A stretch of 64,000 bases of DNA from Oceanospirillum sp048265165 (GTDB lineage Bacteria > Pseudomonadota > Gammaproteobacteria > Pseudomonadales > Halomonadaceae), in NCBI RefSeq assembly GCF_048265165.1, contig NZ_JBLXCD010000005.1:181671-245670 (forward strand), in the 5' to 3' direction. Shown here in pieces: positions 25,029 through 35,600 of the stretch. The notes beneath the pieces were generated by a model. The model ran no database searches and was not told where the DNA came from. It saw nothing but the letters and a program-made list of their open reading frames with translations. The position numbers and the translations under genes were made by a program. Each line of letters opens with the position of its first letter. The stretch's first letter is position 1.

Positions 25029-26861
25029 TTATCTTTCAAGGTGATAGCGATGCGACATTCTTGATTTAAACTCTTTCACCATATGCAGCGCTTCACGAAG
25101 CAGGTCACGGTCAAGTTTATTAAGGCCCACAGCACTTACCATATTACTCTCACCTGGTGGGGCCTGACCGGTTTCGACCTTAAGCTGCTGTTGCAAACGC
25201 AGCGAGCTTAACACGACTAAGGCCTCTGCTAGGTCATCAGCAAACTTGCGTTTCATCACTCGCTTTTCGACTAAGGCATCAATACGTTGAAAGGTGTTAG
25301 TCTCTTTTATCTTAAATTGCAGCGCCATAGTACGAATGCCATGAACTATCGGGAAGATGCCACCTTTTTTAATATCCATACCATCGGAGTTTTTCAAACC
25401 ACCAAAGAAGGTTAATGGTGTGCTGAAACGACGTAAGGGCATAGCAAAATAGGAGTAGAAAACCTCGTTACCCTCCAAAGAATGGAACAGAGTGTCACGC
25501 AGGCGACTAAACAAGCGAGCATCGCCCGCTACTGCGTGGGCATCAACAAAAATAGCGAGATTCATCAGGCCTGTTCCTTCAACAGAACCGCTCCACTGGT
25601 TCAGCGTTTTTCGCCACTCTGACTCTTTCATAACCCACTCTGGGTTCGAAACCATGATATTGCCGGGACATAGCGGGTAACCAAAATCCAGCAATGTACT
25701 CGTAAACTTATCCATTACCTGACTGCACTCTTGCCAGTCCAGGTCGTCTGCTATGATCAGGGCGTTATCCTGATCGGTCTTTAATACCTGCTCACCACGA
25801 CCTTCGCTACCCATGACCAGCAAGCAAGTTTTTTTACGAAGCGCTTCAGGGACTAATTGCTCGTAGGCTTTAGCAATAATACGGCCATTTAATGCCGCCA
25901 ACAGATCCATCGCGAAGCGAATCTTAACCCCTTGAGCCACCAAGCCATTGATCAGCTCTGTTGTCCCTTTAGCAGCACGGGCGAGCTCTTCAAGATTACC
26001 AGCTCGTTCAATCTGCAGCCCAATCACATGAGATTGGCTGGAGAAAAAACTCAGTACATCCGTCAGCTCAACCAGGCCGGCTAATTTTTTCTGATCAAAA
26101 ACGACCACACGTTGAATCTTATGACGTGTCATCAGCACCAGAGCATTAAACAAGAAATCATCAGCCTGAACCGTTAGCAAGTCATAGCTGGCCAGGTCGC
26201 AGATATCACTATCAAGCCCCATATCCTGCAGCACCACACCTTCAAGTAGGTCTGTACGGGTTACCATGCCATATTTAGAATTCTTATGGACCAATAAACA
26301 ATCTGAGTGCTGCTCACGCATGGTACGTGTCGCCTCCAGAATCGTTGTACCGGACTGCAAAATAACCGCTTCGCGCAAAACGGAGTCTGCAACCTTAGCC
26401 ATCATAAAAGAAGACATGTCGCCATTGCCCAGTTTTTCACTACGGCGCCGTTCCAGTAAGCGTGCCTTTTCAGCCAGGGTGTTCTGAAAATAAGCCGAAA
26501 AAGGCTCATTGCTATGCATCAGGCCGAGAAATATCTCTTTTGGCAGCAGCCAAGCAATCGTTTCTTCAACCGTCTTGAATGTATAACGGCTGGAACCGTT
26601 AATAATACCTATCGCACCAAACAGATCGTCATGGGCATATTCCCGGATCACGCCACCATCCGGCTCGGATTCTTTTGTCAGGTCCAGCTCAACAACAGCA
26701 CCTTTCAGCACAACAAAAACAGATTCACTCACCTGCCCGGCATCAATGACAATTTCATCTTTACCAAAATATCCAATATCCAGACGGGATATTAGCTTTT
26801 CCTGCTCTTCCGTACTGAGCAAATCAAAAGGCGGATGAGAGAGGTCGAACTCATTGCTCAT
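25029..26861 (-). CDS. cNMP-binding, CBS and DUF294 nucleotidyltransferase-like protein
   Basis: 610 residues. In order: a cyclic-nucleotide-binding fold (about 10-130), a CBS pair (about 165-280), a DUF294 nucleotidyltransferase-like domain with GSEGRGEQVLKTDQDNAL near 350-370, and a DUF294_C helical domain. The GS...DxD pattern resembles the GlnD/NT superfamily, and the CBS pair suggests control by adenylates. Function is not established. It commonly sits next to acetate/symporter genes and a DnaQ-like exonuclease, as here, which hints at a link to carbon or energy status. Confidence 0.88.
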   Translation of the reverse strand: MSNEFDLSHPPFDLLSTEEQEKLISRLDIGYFGKDEIVIDAGQVSESVFVVLKGAVVELDLTKESEPDGGVIREYAHDDLFGAIGIINGSSRYTFKTVEETIAWLLPKEIFLGLMHSNEPFSAYFQNTLAEKARLLERRRSEKLGNGDMSSFMMAKVADSVLREAVILQSGTTILEATRTMREQHSDCLLVHKNSKYGMVTRTDLLEGVVLQDMGLDSDICDLASYDLLTVQADDFLFNALVLMTRHKIQRVVVFDQKKLAGLVELTDVLSFFSSQSHVIGLQIERAGNLEELARAAKGTTELINGLVAQGVKIRFAMDLLAALNGRIIAKAYEQLVPEALRKKTCLLVMGSEGRGEQVLKTDQDNALIIADDLDWQECSQVMDKFTSTLLDFGYPLCPGNIMVSNPEWVMKESEWRKTLNQWSGSVEGTGLMNLAIFVDAHAVAGDARLFSRLRDTLFHSLEGNEVFYSYFAMPLRRFSTPLTFFGGLKNSDGMDIKKGGIFPIVHGIRTMALQFKIKETNTFQRIDALVEKRVMKRKFADDLAEALVVLSSLRLQQQLKVETGQAPPGESNMVSAVGLNKLDRDLLREALHMVKEFKSRMSHRYHLER

Positions 26862-27049
26862 AGATTTTTATCCTTGTTATCAGAGCCAAAGATTCTGAAG
26901 GCGGATACGCAAGTGGTGAAGGGAGATATGCCCGAACCACAGGCCTGCCAGCGCATTCGGTAACTTTGTGTTATGAACCGAATCTAGCAGACCCACCGGT
27001 CAGCTGTAAGCCTGACTTTAGTATCAGGCTTTAAAAAGAGGGGGAGTTG

Positions 27050-27556
27050 TTAGCGGCAAACCTGAAGCAATAACTCATTATCCTGAGTGAGAACCTGACG
27101 CTTCTCCAGATCCAACATTCTTTTTTCATTCATAGGCAGAAGATCGCGAGTATCACAGTTAAGCACATAAGCCTGAGCCTTAACACGATCAACATGTTGC
27201 TTCTCAAAGCGGTAAAGCATGAACTCAGAAATTATCTGATTATCAATGGAACGTGGCTGAATACTACCTGTATCCAAAACGGTAAAAGCCGTTGTCATAG
27301 GAATCATATACGTCCACGGTCGCCAGAGGCTTCCCGGAGCTTCTGAAGCAACCACAACAGAGTTCTCAGGTAAACTCGCAGTTTTGTGATCAAACCAGTC
27401 GTACTCAGTATGAACCTGATAAGCCAGCATACCAACACCGGCAAAAACAGGGATAATCCACTTAGGCAAGCGCTGGCGGCTGACTTTCCTAAGAAACAGA
27501 GCGATACCTGCGCAGGCAACACCCACAACAAACGCAGCAATTAAGTGCCAAATCAT
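27050..27556 (-). CDS. Conserved hypothetical membrane-anchored protein
   Basis: 168 residues with two N-terminal hydrophobic segments (residues 3-22 and 34-50) and a soluble part containing two cysteines (VLNCDTRDLL and the C-terminal QVCR). I do not recognise a named family. It lies between the symporter gene and the cNMP/CBS gene on the same strand, a position such short proteins often hold beside VC_2705-type symporters. Confidence 0.7.
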   Translation of the reverse strand: MIWHLIAAFVVGVACAGIALFLRKVSRQRLPKWIIPVFAGVGMLAYQVHTEYDWFDHKTASLPENSVVVASEAPGSLWRPWTYMIPMTTAFTVLDTGSIQPRSIDNQIISEFMLYRFEKQHVDRVKAQAYVLNCDTRDLLPMNEKRMLDLEKRQVLTQDNELLLQVCR

Positions 27557-27578
27557 AAAACCCTTCCTTAAAATAAGT

Positions 27579-27603
27579 CGGGCTTCCTTAAAAAGGAAGC
27601 CCG
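27579..27603 (-). terminator. Terminator after symporter 1
   Basis: An 11-bp perfect stem (27579-27589 with 27593-27603) and a 3-nt loop. The minus-strand U-tract is weak (ACTTATTTT). Confidence 0.65.
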
Positions 27604-27656
27604 CTTTGCTTTCTTATACCCTTGCAGATTGTAAACCTGCGCGAGTTGAAGAGCTA

Positions 27657-29453
27657 TTAGTGATCAACTGCCTCACCAGCACCTTTAGGGAAACGTACAC
27701 TTTCTACCATTTCCTGAATTTCTGCTGGTGGTTTCTCAGTAGCACCGGAAACAATGAAGGCCGTTGCAAAGTTGATTACTGCACCAATTGCACCGAAGGA
27801 TAGAGGGGAGATACCCAGAATCCAATGCTCAGCAGTGTCCGGCAGGGTGTTAGTACCAGGGATAAACAACCAACCTTTGTAGGTAAAGATGTAAACCAGG
27901 GTTGTAACCAGACCCGCCAGCATACCTGCAACAGCACCTTTATTATTCATGGTGACAGAGAAGATACCCATCATCAGAACAGGGAAGATCGAAGCCGCTG
28001 CAATACCAAATGCCAGTGCTACCGTCTGTGCCGCGAAGCCAGGAGGGTTCAGCCCTAACCAGGTTGCAACCAGAATAGCTGCAGCCATAGAGATACGAGC
28101 AGCCAGCATTTCACCTTTCTCAGAGATGCTTGGATTGATGGTTTTCTTGATCAAATCGTGACTGATTGCCGCAGAGATTGCCAATAACAGACCTGCAGCC
28201 GTTGACAGTGCAGCAGCGATACCACCCGCAGCGATCAGACCAATAACCCACCCCGGAAGCCGTGCAATTTCAGGGTTAGCCAGTACCAGAATATCGTTAT
28301 TTACGTTCAGCTCATTACCATTCCAACCACGCGCTTCAGCAGTATTGTTGAAGTCTGCGTTTTTGTCATTGTAGAACTGAATACGACCATCGTTATTCTT
28401 ATCTTCGTATTTGATCAGACCAGTCTCTTCCCAGGTTTTCATCCACTCAGGACGCTCAGAGAAAAGAATCGGGTTCTGCATCGACTGCTCATAATTTTCC
28501 TGCTTAGCAGCAGCTTCAGGATAAACCGTTGTAATGAGGTTCAGACGAGCCATAGATGCAACAGCAGGAGCGGTCAGATACAGCAGAGCGATAAAGATCA
28601 GCGCCCAACCTGCAGACCAACGTGCATCAGCAACTTTAGGTACGGTGAAAAAACGGATGATAACGTGCGGCAGACCTGCAGTACCAAACATCAGAGACAG
28701 AGTAAACAGAACCATGTTCAGTTTATTATCCACATCTGCGGTATAGCTGCTAAAGCCCAGCTCAGTAACAACAGTGTTCAGTTTTTCCAGAAGAGGTACA
28801 CCGGATTCAACGTGAGTACCAAACATACCAAACATCGGGATCGGGTTACCGGTCAGCTGCATCGCGATGAAGATCGCAGGAATGGTATAAGCAATAATCA
28901 GTACAACGTACTGAGCTACCTGAGTATAGGTAATGCCTTTCATACCACCGAATACTGCGTACAGAAATACGATCAGAGCCGCAATCCAGATACCAGCATC
29001 GTTGGAAACTTCCAGGAAGCGGGAGAATGCAACACCGGCACCACTCATTTGACCGATTACGTATGTAACCGAAGCAACAATCAGACAGATTACAGCCAAG
29101 GTACGGGCTGTGCTGCTATAGAAGCGATCACCAATAAAGTCAGGAACAGTGAACTTACCAAATTTACGCAGGTAAGGAGCCAGAAGCATGGCCAGCAGTA
29201 CATAACCACCGGTCCAGCCCATCAGGAAGGAAGATGCAAAATAGCCTTTAGAGGCCAACAGACCAGCCATGGAGATAAATGATGCAGCGGACATCCAGTC
29301 AGCTGCTGTTGCCATACCATTAGCAACAGGGTGTACGCCGCCACCAGCTACGTAGAACTCTTTTGTTGAGCCCGCTCGGGCCCAGATGGCAATACCGATG
29401 TAGAGTGCAAAAGATGCCCCTACAAACAGAATATTAATCGCAAATTGACTCAT
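27657..29453 (-). CDS. Sodium:solute symporter, VC_2705/ActP-like (paralogue 1)
   Basis: 598 residues, SSF family with about 13 membrane helices. The N-terminus IWARAGSTKEFYVAGGGVHPVANGMATAADWMSAASF is the ActP-like signature. Substrates in this family are acetate and other short carboxylates; the nearby acs and CrbS/R fit acetate. A periplasmic insertion contains DKNNDGRIQ near residue 345, a calcium-loop-like motif. It is preceded by a DUF4212 gene 6 nt away, the usual two-part arrangement, and followed by a terminator. Confidence 0.93.
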   Translation of the reverse strand: MSQFAINILFVGASFALYIGIAIWARAGSTKEFYVAGGGVHPVANGMATAADWMSAASFISMAGLLASKGYFASSFLMGWTGGYVLLAMLLAPYLRKFGKFTVPDFIGDRFYSSTARTLAVICLIVASVTYVIGQMSGAGVAFSRFLEVSNDAGIWIAALIVFLYAVFGGMKGITYTQVAQYVVLIIAYTIPAIFIAMQLTGNPIPMFGMFGTHVESGVPLLEKLNTVVTELGFSSYTADVDNKLNMVLFTLSLMFGTAGLPHVIIRFFTVPKVADARWSAGWALIFIALLYLTAPAVASMARLNLITTVYPEAAAKQENYEQSMQNPILFSERPEWMKTWEETGLIKYEDKNNDGRIQFYNDKNADFNNTAEARGWNGNELNVNNDILVLANPEIARLPGWVIGLIAAGGIAAALSTAAGLLLAISAAISHDLIKKTINPSISEKGEMLAARISMAAAILVATWLGLNPPGFAAQTVALAFGIAAASIFPVLMMGIFSVTMNNKGAVAGMLAGLVTTLVYIFTYKGWLFIPGTNTLPDTAEHWILGISPLSFGAIGAVINFATAFIVSGATEKPPAEIQEMVESVRFPKGAGEAVDH

Positions 29454-29459
29454 GTTTCC

Positions 29460-29720
29460 TTACTCCCCAAGGCCAAATTTTTCATCAAGTTTGTTCATCT
29501 TCCATGCGTAATGGAAAATGATACCGATAAACGAAATAATTGACCCCTGCTGGGCAAACCAGAAACCTAAGTCCGTACCACCAACAGGAATTCCAGCCAG
29601 CAATGGACGCAGAAGAATTGCAAACCCATAGGAAACTAAAGCCCAGACAATCAGACTTCCAAAGATCAGGCGTAAATTCGCCGACCAGTATTCAGCAGCG
29701 TTGCTTTTACTATCTGCCAT
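29460..29720 (-). CDS. DUF4212 small membrane protein (symporter partner 1)
   Basis: 86 residues with two membrane helices and the motif FWFAQQGSIISFIGIIFHYAWKMNKLDEKFG, diagnostic of the small subunit (DUF4212) that accompanies VC_2705-type symporters. It is likely a small partner subunit in the inner membrane. First gene of its operon. Confidence 0.93.
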   Translation of the reverse strand: MADSKSNAAEYWSANLRLIFGSLIVWALVSYGFAILLRPLLAGIPVGGTDLGFWFAQQGSIISFIGIIFHYAWKMNKLDEKFGLGE

Positions 29721-30175
29721 AGTGATGCTCTCCGTTTATTGTTATTAAGAGTTCAGGATATAAAGCCTGAGAATCATGAGACGCCAGCAGCAAGTAAGGA
29801 TTAACGGCACTCGTTGCCATTTGAAATAATCGATACAAGATTTTTGCTGTGCCCTCATTTTATTGTTATGTAAATTCCAGCTCTTCAGGCCTAATTGATT
29901 TTCAAAAATATCCTCTGCAATGTAATCCCCGACATTAGTAGTAGAGTGATCAGGGCATTATCAAAAAAACAACAAAATCCTTAAAAAACATACAGATAGG
30001 AAAAAATTGAGATATCAGGAAATAAGCTTTTTTTTACCTTCTAACATAAAGGTCTAATAAGTTTAGTATCCTAAAAACCAAGCCGAAAAACCAAATGGTC
30101 ATACTTTGATCAAATCTGATCAGGGCAATCAATATTCATAGGCTGAGCATTCGCTTATATTGCTGCAACGCATAT
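29721..30175. other. AT-rich intergenic region upstream of symporter operon 1
   Basis: About 450 bp with no credible gene on either strand. It must hold the promoter of the DUF4212/symporter 1 operon. I see AT-rich blocks and a TGATCA direct repeat at 30108-30123, but no confident regulator site. Confidence 0.5.
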
Positions 30176-30202
30176 AAAAAAGGTGAACAAATGTTCACCT
30201 TT
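30176..30202 (-). terminator. Terminator after symporter 2
   Basis: 9-bp perfect stem AGGTGAACA/TGTTCACCT with a 2-nt loop. The A-run on the left gives a strong U-tract on the minus strand. Confidence 0.85.
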
Positions 30203-30228
30203 AATCCATAACGACCATATAAATCTGC

Positions 30229-32073
30229 CTACCTCGGCTCCTGAGTATGAACCCTGTCCGCAGCCCTTGGAATACGAATATCATCAACCATTGCCTGAAC
30301 TTCTTCTGGTGGGCAGGGCGTCACTCTGGATACTATAAAAGCCACGGAAAAATTCATCATCATCCCCAGCGCTCCAAACCCCTCTGGAGAAATCCCCATG
30401 AAAAGATCCTCTTTCGTACCTCCCATGAACTTGAAATAAACGATATAAGCCAGTGTTGAAAGAAGACCAACCAACATACCCGAAATAGCACCCTCTTTAT
30501 TCATACGTTTAAAGAAGATCCCCATAAAGATTACCGGGAAAAAGCTCGCCGCTGCCAAACCAAATGCAAGCGCTACTGTAGCAGCAACATAACCCGGAGG
30601 GTTCAGACCAAAATATCCTGCAATACATATGGCTGCGACAGAGGCCATACGGGCAGCTACCAGCTCCTGCCTTTCATTAATTTCCGGCAATAGAGTTTTT
30701 TTGAGTAAATCGTGGGAAATAGCCGTCGATATTACCAGTAACAGGCCTGCAGCAGTGGAAAGCGCAGCAGCGACAGCGCCAGCGGCGACCAAGGCAATCA
30801 CCCAATCAGGCAGACTGGCAACTTCGGGGTTTGCAAGTACCATAATATCCCGGTCAACGAATACTTCATTAGCATAGGGCTGAATACTTGGGTCAAACCC
30901 CGGGGAAGCTTTAGTGTCAATCAGTGGGTTATCAGTTAAACGCTGACCTAACTCGCCGTATTTATCGGTCAGTACCGGCTTACCGCCCATAAAGGCATCA
31001 CCGGCTGCATACTGAACCTTGCCATCACCATTTCTATCATTCCAAGCAACAAGGCCGGACTGCTCCCAGTTTTTAAACCATGAAGGCATATCAGAATAAG
31101 AAACCCCACCTCCCTGCTCTCCATTAAGGGTATTAATCAGGTTGAGCTGCCCAATAGCCCCCACAGCAGGCACTGTCAAATATAGGACAGCAATAAACAT
31201 CAAAGCCCAGCCTGCAGAAGAGCGGGCATCACGAACATTTGGCACCGTGAAAAAGCGAACAATAACATGGGGTAAGCCTGCGGTACCGGCCATCAGCGCC
31301 GCTGTAATGAAGAAGGTATCAATGGTTGTTCGGGTACCTGTAGTGTATTCGTGGAACCCCAGATCCTGCACAATCTCATCAAGTATAAAAAGTACCGGCT
31401 TACCGGCCCATACTGGGTTAACCGACTCTAAAACCGTAGCCCCCAACCCGGTCTGAGGTAAAACATGACCGGTTACTTGCATCACCAGAAATACCGCAGG
31501 AACTGTGTAAGCAAAAATCAGAATACAGTACTGGGCCACCTGTGTATAAGTAATGCCTTTCATGCCCCCCATAACCGCATAGAAAAATACAATCACCATG
31601 CCAATCAGCACGCCAGTATCAATATCGACATGAAGAAAGCGCGAAAAAACAATTCCAGTGCCGCGCATCTGGCCGGCGATATAGGTAAATGAAATAAAAA
31701 TGACACAGATAACCGCAAGGGTACGGGCTGTATTAGAGTAATAGCGGTCACCGATAAAGTCAGGCACAGTAAATTTGCCAAACTTTCGCAGATAGGGGGC
31801 TAATAATAATGCCAGCATGACATAACCACCCGTCCATCCCATCAGGTAACCAGAGGCATCGTAGCCAGAAAAAGAGACAATGCCTGCCAGTGAGATAAAT
31901 GAGGCAGCAGACATCCAGTCAGCAGCTGTTGCCATGCCATTTGCAGCAGGATGAACACCGCCACCGGCCACATAAAACTCTTTCGTGGAGCCTGCCCGGG
32001 CCCAAATGGCGATACCGATATAAAGGGTGAATGACAGGCCGACAAATAAGTAGGTAAGTGCATCAAGGCTCAT
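30229..32073 (-). CDS. Sodium:solute symporter, VC_2705/ActP-like (paralogue 2)
   Basis: 614 residues, clearly paralogous to the symporter at 27657-29453 along its length, with the same STKEFYVAGGGVHP N-terminus and the same overall helix pattern. The periplasmic insertion is longer and holds NDRNGDGKVQ, the counterpart of the calcium-loop-like motif in paralogue 1. The C-terminus is MVDDIRIPRAADRV. It is preceded by its own DUF4212 gene (73 nt gap) and has its own terminator. The substrate may differ from paralogue 1 and cannot be told from sequence. Confidence 0.93.
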   Translation of the reverse strand: MSLDALTYLFVGLSFTLYIGIAIWARAGSTKEFYVAGGGVHPAANGMATAADWMSAASFISLAGIVSFSGYDASGYLMGWTGGYVMLALLLAPYLRKFGKFTVPDFIGDRYYSNTARTLAVICVIFISFTYIAGQMRGTGIVFSRFLHVDIDTGVLIGMVIVFFYAVMGGMKGITYTQVAQYCILIFAYTVPAVFLVMQVTGHVLPQTGLGATVLESVNPVWAGKPVLFILDEIVQDLGFHEYTTGTRTTIDTFFITAALMAGTAGLPHVIVRFFTVPNVRDARSSAGWALMFIAVLYLTVPAVGAIGQLNLINTLNGEQGGGVSYSDMPSWFKNWEQSGLVAWNDRNGDGKVQYAAGDAFMGGKPVLTDKYGELGQRLTDNPLIDTKASPGFDPSIQPYANEVFVDRDIMVLANPEVASLPDWVIALVAAGAVAAALSTAAGLLLVISTAISHDLLKKTLLPEINERQELVAARMASVAAICIAGYFGLNPPGYVAATVALAFGLAAASFFPVIFMGIFFKRMNKEGAISGMLVGLLSTLAYIVYFKFMGGTKEDLFMGISPEGFGALGMMMNFSVAFIVSRVTPCPPEEVQAMVDDIRIPRAADRVHTQEPR

Positions 32074-32146
32074 GACGAAAAGTTTCCTCTGAGTGCTTTT
32101 TTATTATTCTGGACTTGCAGTAGACGCGAAATGCTTCGTCAGGAGT

Positions 32147-32401
32147 TCATTCATGTACATCATATTTCTTGTCGAGCTTATTCATACTTCGCGCGTACAT
32201 CACCAGTAATGCCAGAAAAATAAAAATAGAGCCTTGCTGAGCAAACCAAAAGCCCATTTTGAAGCCAAAGAAATGTATTTTATTCAGAGCATCGACAAAC
32301 AAAATGCCGCAGCCATAAGAAGCTACAAACCAGATGATGAGGTAGCGAATAATCAAACTGATATTCTCACGCCAATATGCAATCGCCTGCTCTTCTTTCA
32401 T
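32147..32401 (-). CDS. DUF4212 small membrane protein (symporter partner 2)
   Basis: 84 residues and two membrane helices. It shares FGFKMGFWFAQQGSIFIFLALLVMYARSMNKLDKKYD with the partner 1 protein. It diverges from crbS; the 264-bp region between them contains both promoters. Confidence 0.92.
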   Translation of the reverse strand: MKEEQAIAYWRENISLIIRYLIIWFVASYGCGILFVDALNKIHFFGFKMGFWFAQQGSIFIFLALLVMYARSMNKLDKKYDVHE

Positions 32402-32665
32402 GGGTTAACCTTTTTGTTATTTAGATTTTTTTATTATTGGTACAAACCAGTCCATAGGACAATCTAACAAATCTGAGTTTTTTAACCCCTTTACTTTAGT
32501 CTTAATCGGCCGGGCAAACTGACCCTAAATCACAGATCTAATACAAAGAATTCTGCCAATTTAGCCGGTCACCCTCCCCTGATTGATTGCCAGTCTCATA
32601 TTTGCCTTGAAGCCTGATGTCAGCTACATGACAATATTGGTTCATTTTTCATCAGGTGATCGGGT

Positions 32666-35600
32666 ATGTTCCAAGGCTGGATATTAGTGACTATCTCACT
32701 GATCTACATTGCAATTCTTTTCTCTATAGCCTGGTGGGGAGACGCAAAAGCAAAGCGTAGCAAAGCACGCCTGACGTCCCGTCGTCCTTTTGTCTATAGC
32801 CTGGCTCTTGGTGTTTACTGCACCTCCTGGACCTTCTATGGCACAGTCGGACAAGCCACCCATAGTAGCTGGACCTACCTGAGCATCTTTCTTGGCCCCA
32901 TTATTATGTATGTGCTGTTTTCAGGGCTCATCCGGAAAATCATCAGGGTCAGCAAAAAGCAGAACATCACCTCCATCGCTGATTTTATTTCATCCCGCTA
33001 TGGAAAAACCCAGAGCCTGGCTATTCTTGTTACTCTGATTGCCTTGGTAGGAACGCTACCCTATATCGCGTTGCAGCTAAAAGCTGTCACGATGTCGTAC
33101 AACGTTATTACCAGTTATCCGGCCCCTCTGACGAATAGTAGCGTTGAGTTTTTTAGCGATACCGGTTTCTATGTCGCCATTATGATGGCCATTTTTGCCA
33201 TTATCTTTGGTACTCGTAATGTGGATGCAACAGAACACCATGACGGCCTTGTTCTGGCCATCGCGTTCGAATCTATCATCAAGTTACTGGCTTTTATCGT
33301 TGTCGGTGCTTCGATCACCTACGGTATGTTTAATGGTTTTAATGACCTTCTGACTCATGCCCGCTACTATCTTGAAATTGAGAAAGAGCTCAATAAAGAT
33401 CCCATCAGTAACGGTTTCTTAGCCCAAACACTTCTCGCAATGCTGGCGATTCTCTGTCTGCCCCGACAATTTCATATGGCCGTGGTAGAAAATACCCACG
33501 TTGAGGATGCCCGAACGTCACGCTGGGTTTTTCCGGCTTATCTGGTCGCTATCTCCTTTTTTGTCTTGCCGATTGCCGCCGCAGGCCTGCTGATTTTCCC
33601 CGATGGAACCGTTGAACCCGATACCTTTGTACTGACGCTACCGATGGCCGCACAACAAGGCGGACTGACTCTTCTGTCCTTTATTGGAGGTTTTTCTGCC
33701 GCCACCAGCATGGTCATTCTGGCAACAATCGCCATCAGTATTATGGTGTCTAATGACATTGTGATCCCATTGCTGTTGAAGTTTCGATGGAGTGGCAGTA
33801 CCTCCCATCATGATTTTGGTCAACTGGTACTAAGAATCCGGCGGATCACCATTATTGGTGTGCTGGCCCTGGCTTACCTGACTTATCTGGCAATTGCCGA
33901 ATTCAATTCACTGGCCGCAACCGGGTTACTCTCTTTTGCTGCAGTAGCCCAATTTGGCCCGGCGCTGATCGGGGGCATGTACTGGAAAAGAGGAAACCGA
34001 TACGGCGCCTTGGTGGGCATGAGTAGCGGTATTCTCATTTGGGCATATACTATGCTGTTACCCAGCCTGGCGAATGCCGGCTGGCTCGAGTCCAACATCT
34101 TTGTTGATGGCCCGATGGGAATATACTGGTTGAGACCAGAAGCCCTTTTCGGTGCCAATCTGGACTTTCTGACCCACGGCGTAGCCTTTAGCTTGGGCAT
34201 CAACCTGATACTGTATATAGCCGTCTCAAACATCACCCGGCAACGGGTGATTGACCGGATTCAGGCTTCAGCATTTATCGACAGCATTGATACACGAAAT
34301 ACCAAATCTGCCCGCCCCTGGATGGGCTCAACCTCCGTGGGCGACCTGATGGCGTTGTGCGAACGCTTTCTTGAGCCGGAAGCGGTCGATAAAGCCTTCT
34401 CTGATTATTTTCTGCGTAATAATAAAGAATCTTTCCGACCGGATGACCGAGCCAGCATCGAGGTTATTCAATTTACGGAACGCCTTCTTACCGGTGTACT
34501 GGGGGCATCGTCTGCCCGCATCGTGATTAACTCAGCGCTTCAGGGTAAAGAGATTCAGATCAGCGATGTTATCTCCATTGTGGATGAGGCCTCTCAGGTT
34601 CTCGAGTTCAACCGTGCTCTGCTGCAGGCCACGATTGAAAACGTCAGTCAGGGCATCTCCGTGGTCGACCACAACCTGAGGCTAGTCGTCTGGAATCAGC
34701 ACTATCTCGACCTGTTCAATTTCCCGGACAACTTAATTCGAGTCGGCGAACCCATCGAAAATATATTTCGCTTTAATGCTCAAACCGGAGAGTACGGGCT
34801 AGGCGACCCGGAGGACCAGGTTCAGCAACTTCTGGATAATATTCGCTATGGCGAGCCTCATCGCTATATTCGCTACCGTAAAGATGGAACCGTGCTGGAT
34901 GTAGAAGGCAACCCCATGCCGGGTGGAGGCTTTGTTTATACCTATCAGGATATAACCCAACAAAAACAAACAGAAGAAGCACTGATTCAGAGCGAAAATA
35001 ACATTAGGATTTATACAGATAATGTTCCCGCTTTGATCGCATACTTTGACACAGAGTTACGCTACCTATTCACCAATAAAGCTTATGAAGAAGCCATGAG
35101 CGTAGACCGGACAACAATTATCGGTCAGCCCATCTACAAGGTACTCTCCCTGACTCAGTATGAAGCACGCCGCCCTTATATCGAACGGGTGCTACAAGGC
35201 GAACGTACCATTTTTGAACTGGAACATATTCTGGATAACGGTCGTATGCGCTACGGCCTGGTCACCTACACGCCCCATAAAAATGATCAGGGAGAAATTC
35301 TTGGTTTCTTCTCTCTTTATCAGGATATTACCGAACGCCGTAAAGCAGAAATTGCCTTAAAAGAAACCAATGAAACACTGGAAGAACGTGTAAAAGAGCG
35401 CACACAGGAACTGTCTGACCTCAACCAGGACCTGATGCAGGCAAAACAAACATCAGAACAGGCCAACGCCTCCAAAACCCGCTTCTTAGCAGCGGCATCC
35501 CACGACCTGCTTCAGCCTCTGAATGCCGCACGTCTGTTCACCTCAGCGTTAGCTCATCAGGTAAAAGAAGAAAATCCTGATCAATATCGCATGACCCGTA

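Noticed and set aside
28665..29282. 205-codon frame opposite symporter 1
   Set aside because: Antisense shadow of a long conserved membrane protein.
30108..30123. TGATCA-N4-TGATCA repeat, a possible FNR site
   Set aside because: Does not fit TTGAT-N4-ATCAA spacing and lies about 390 bp from the nearest start.
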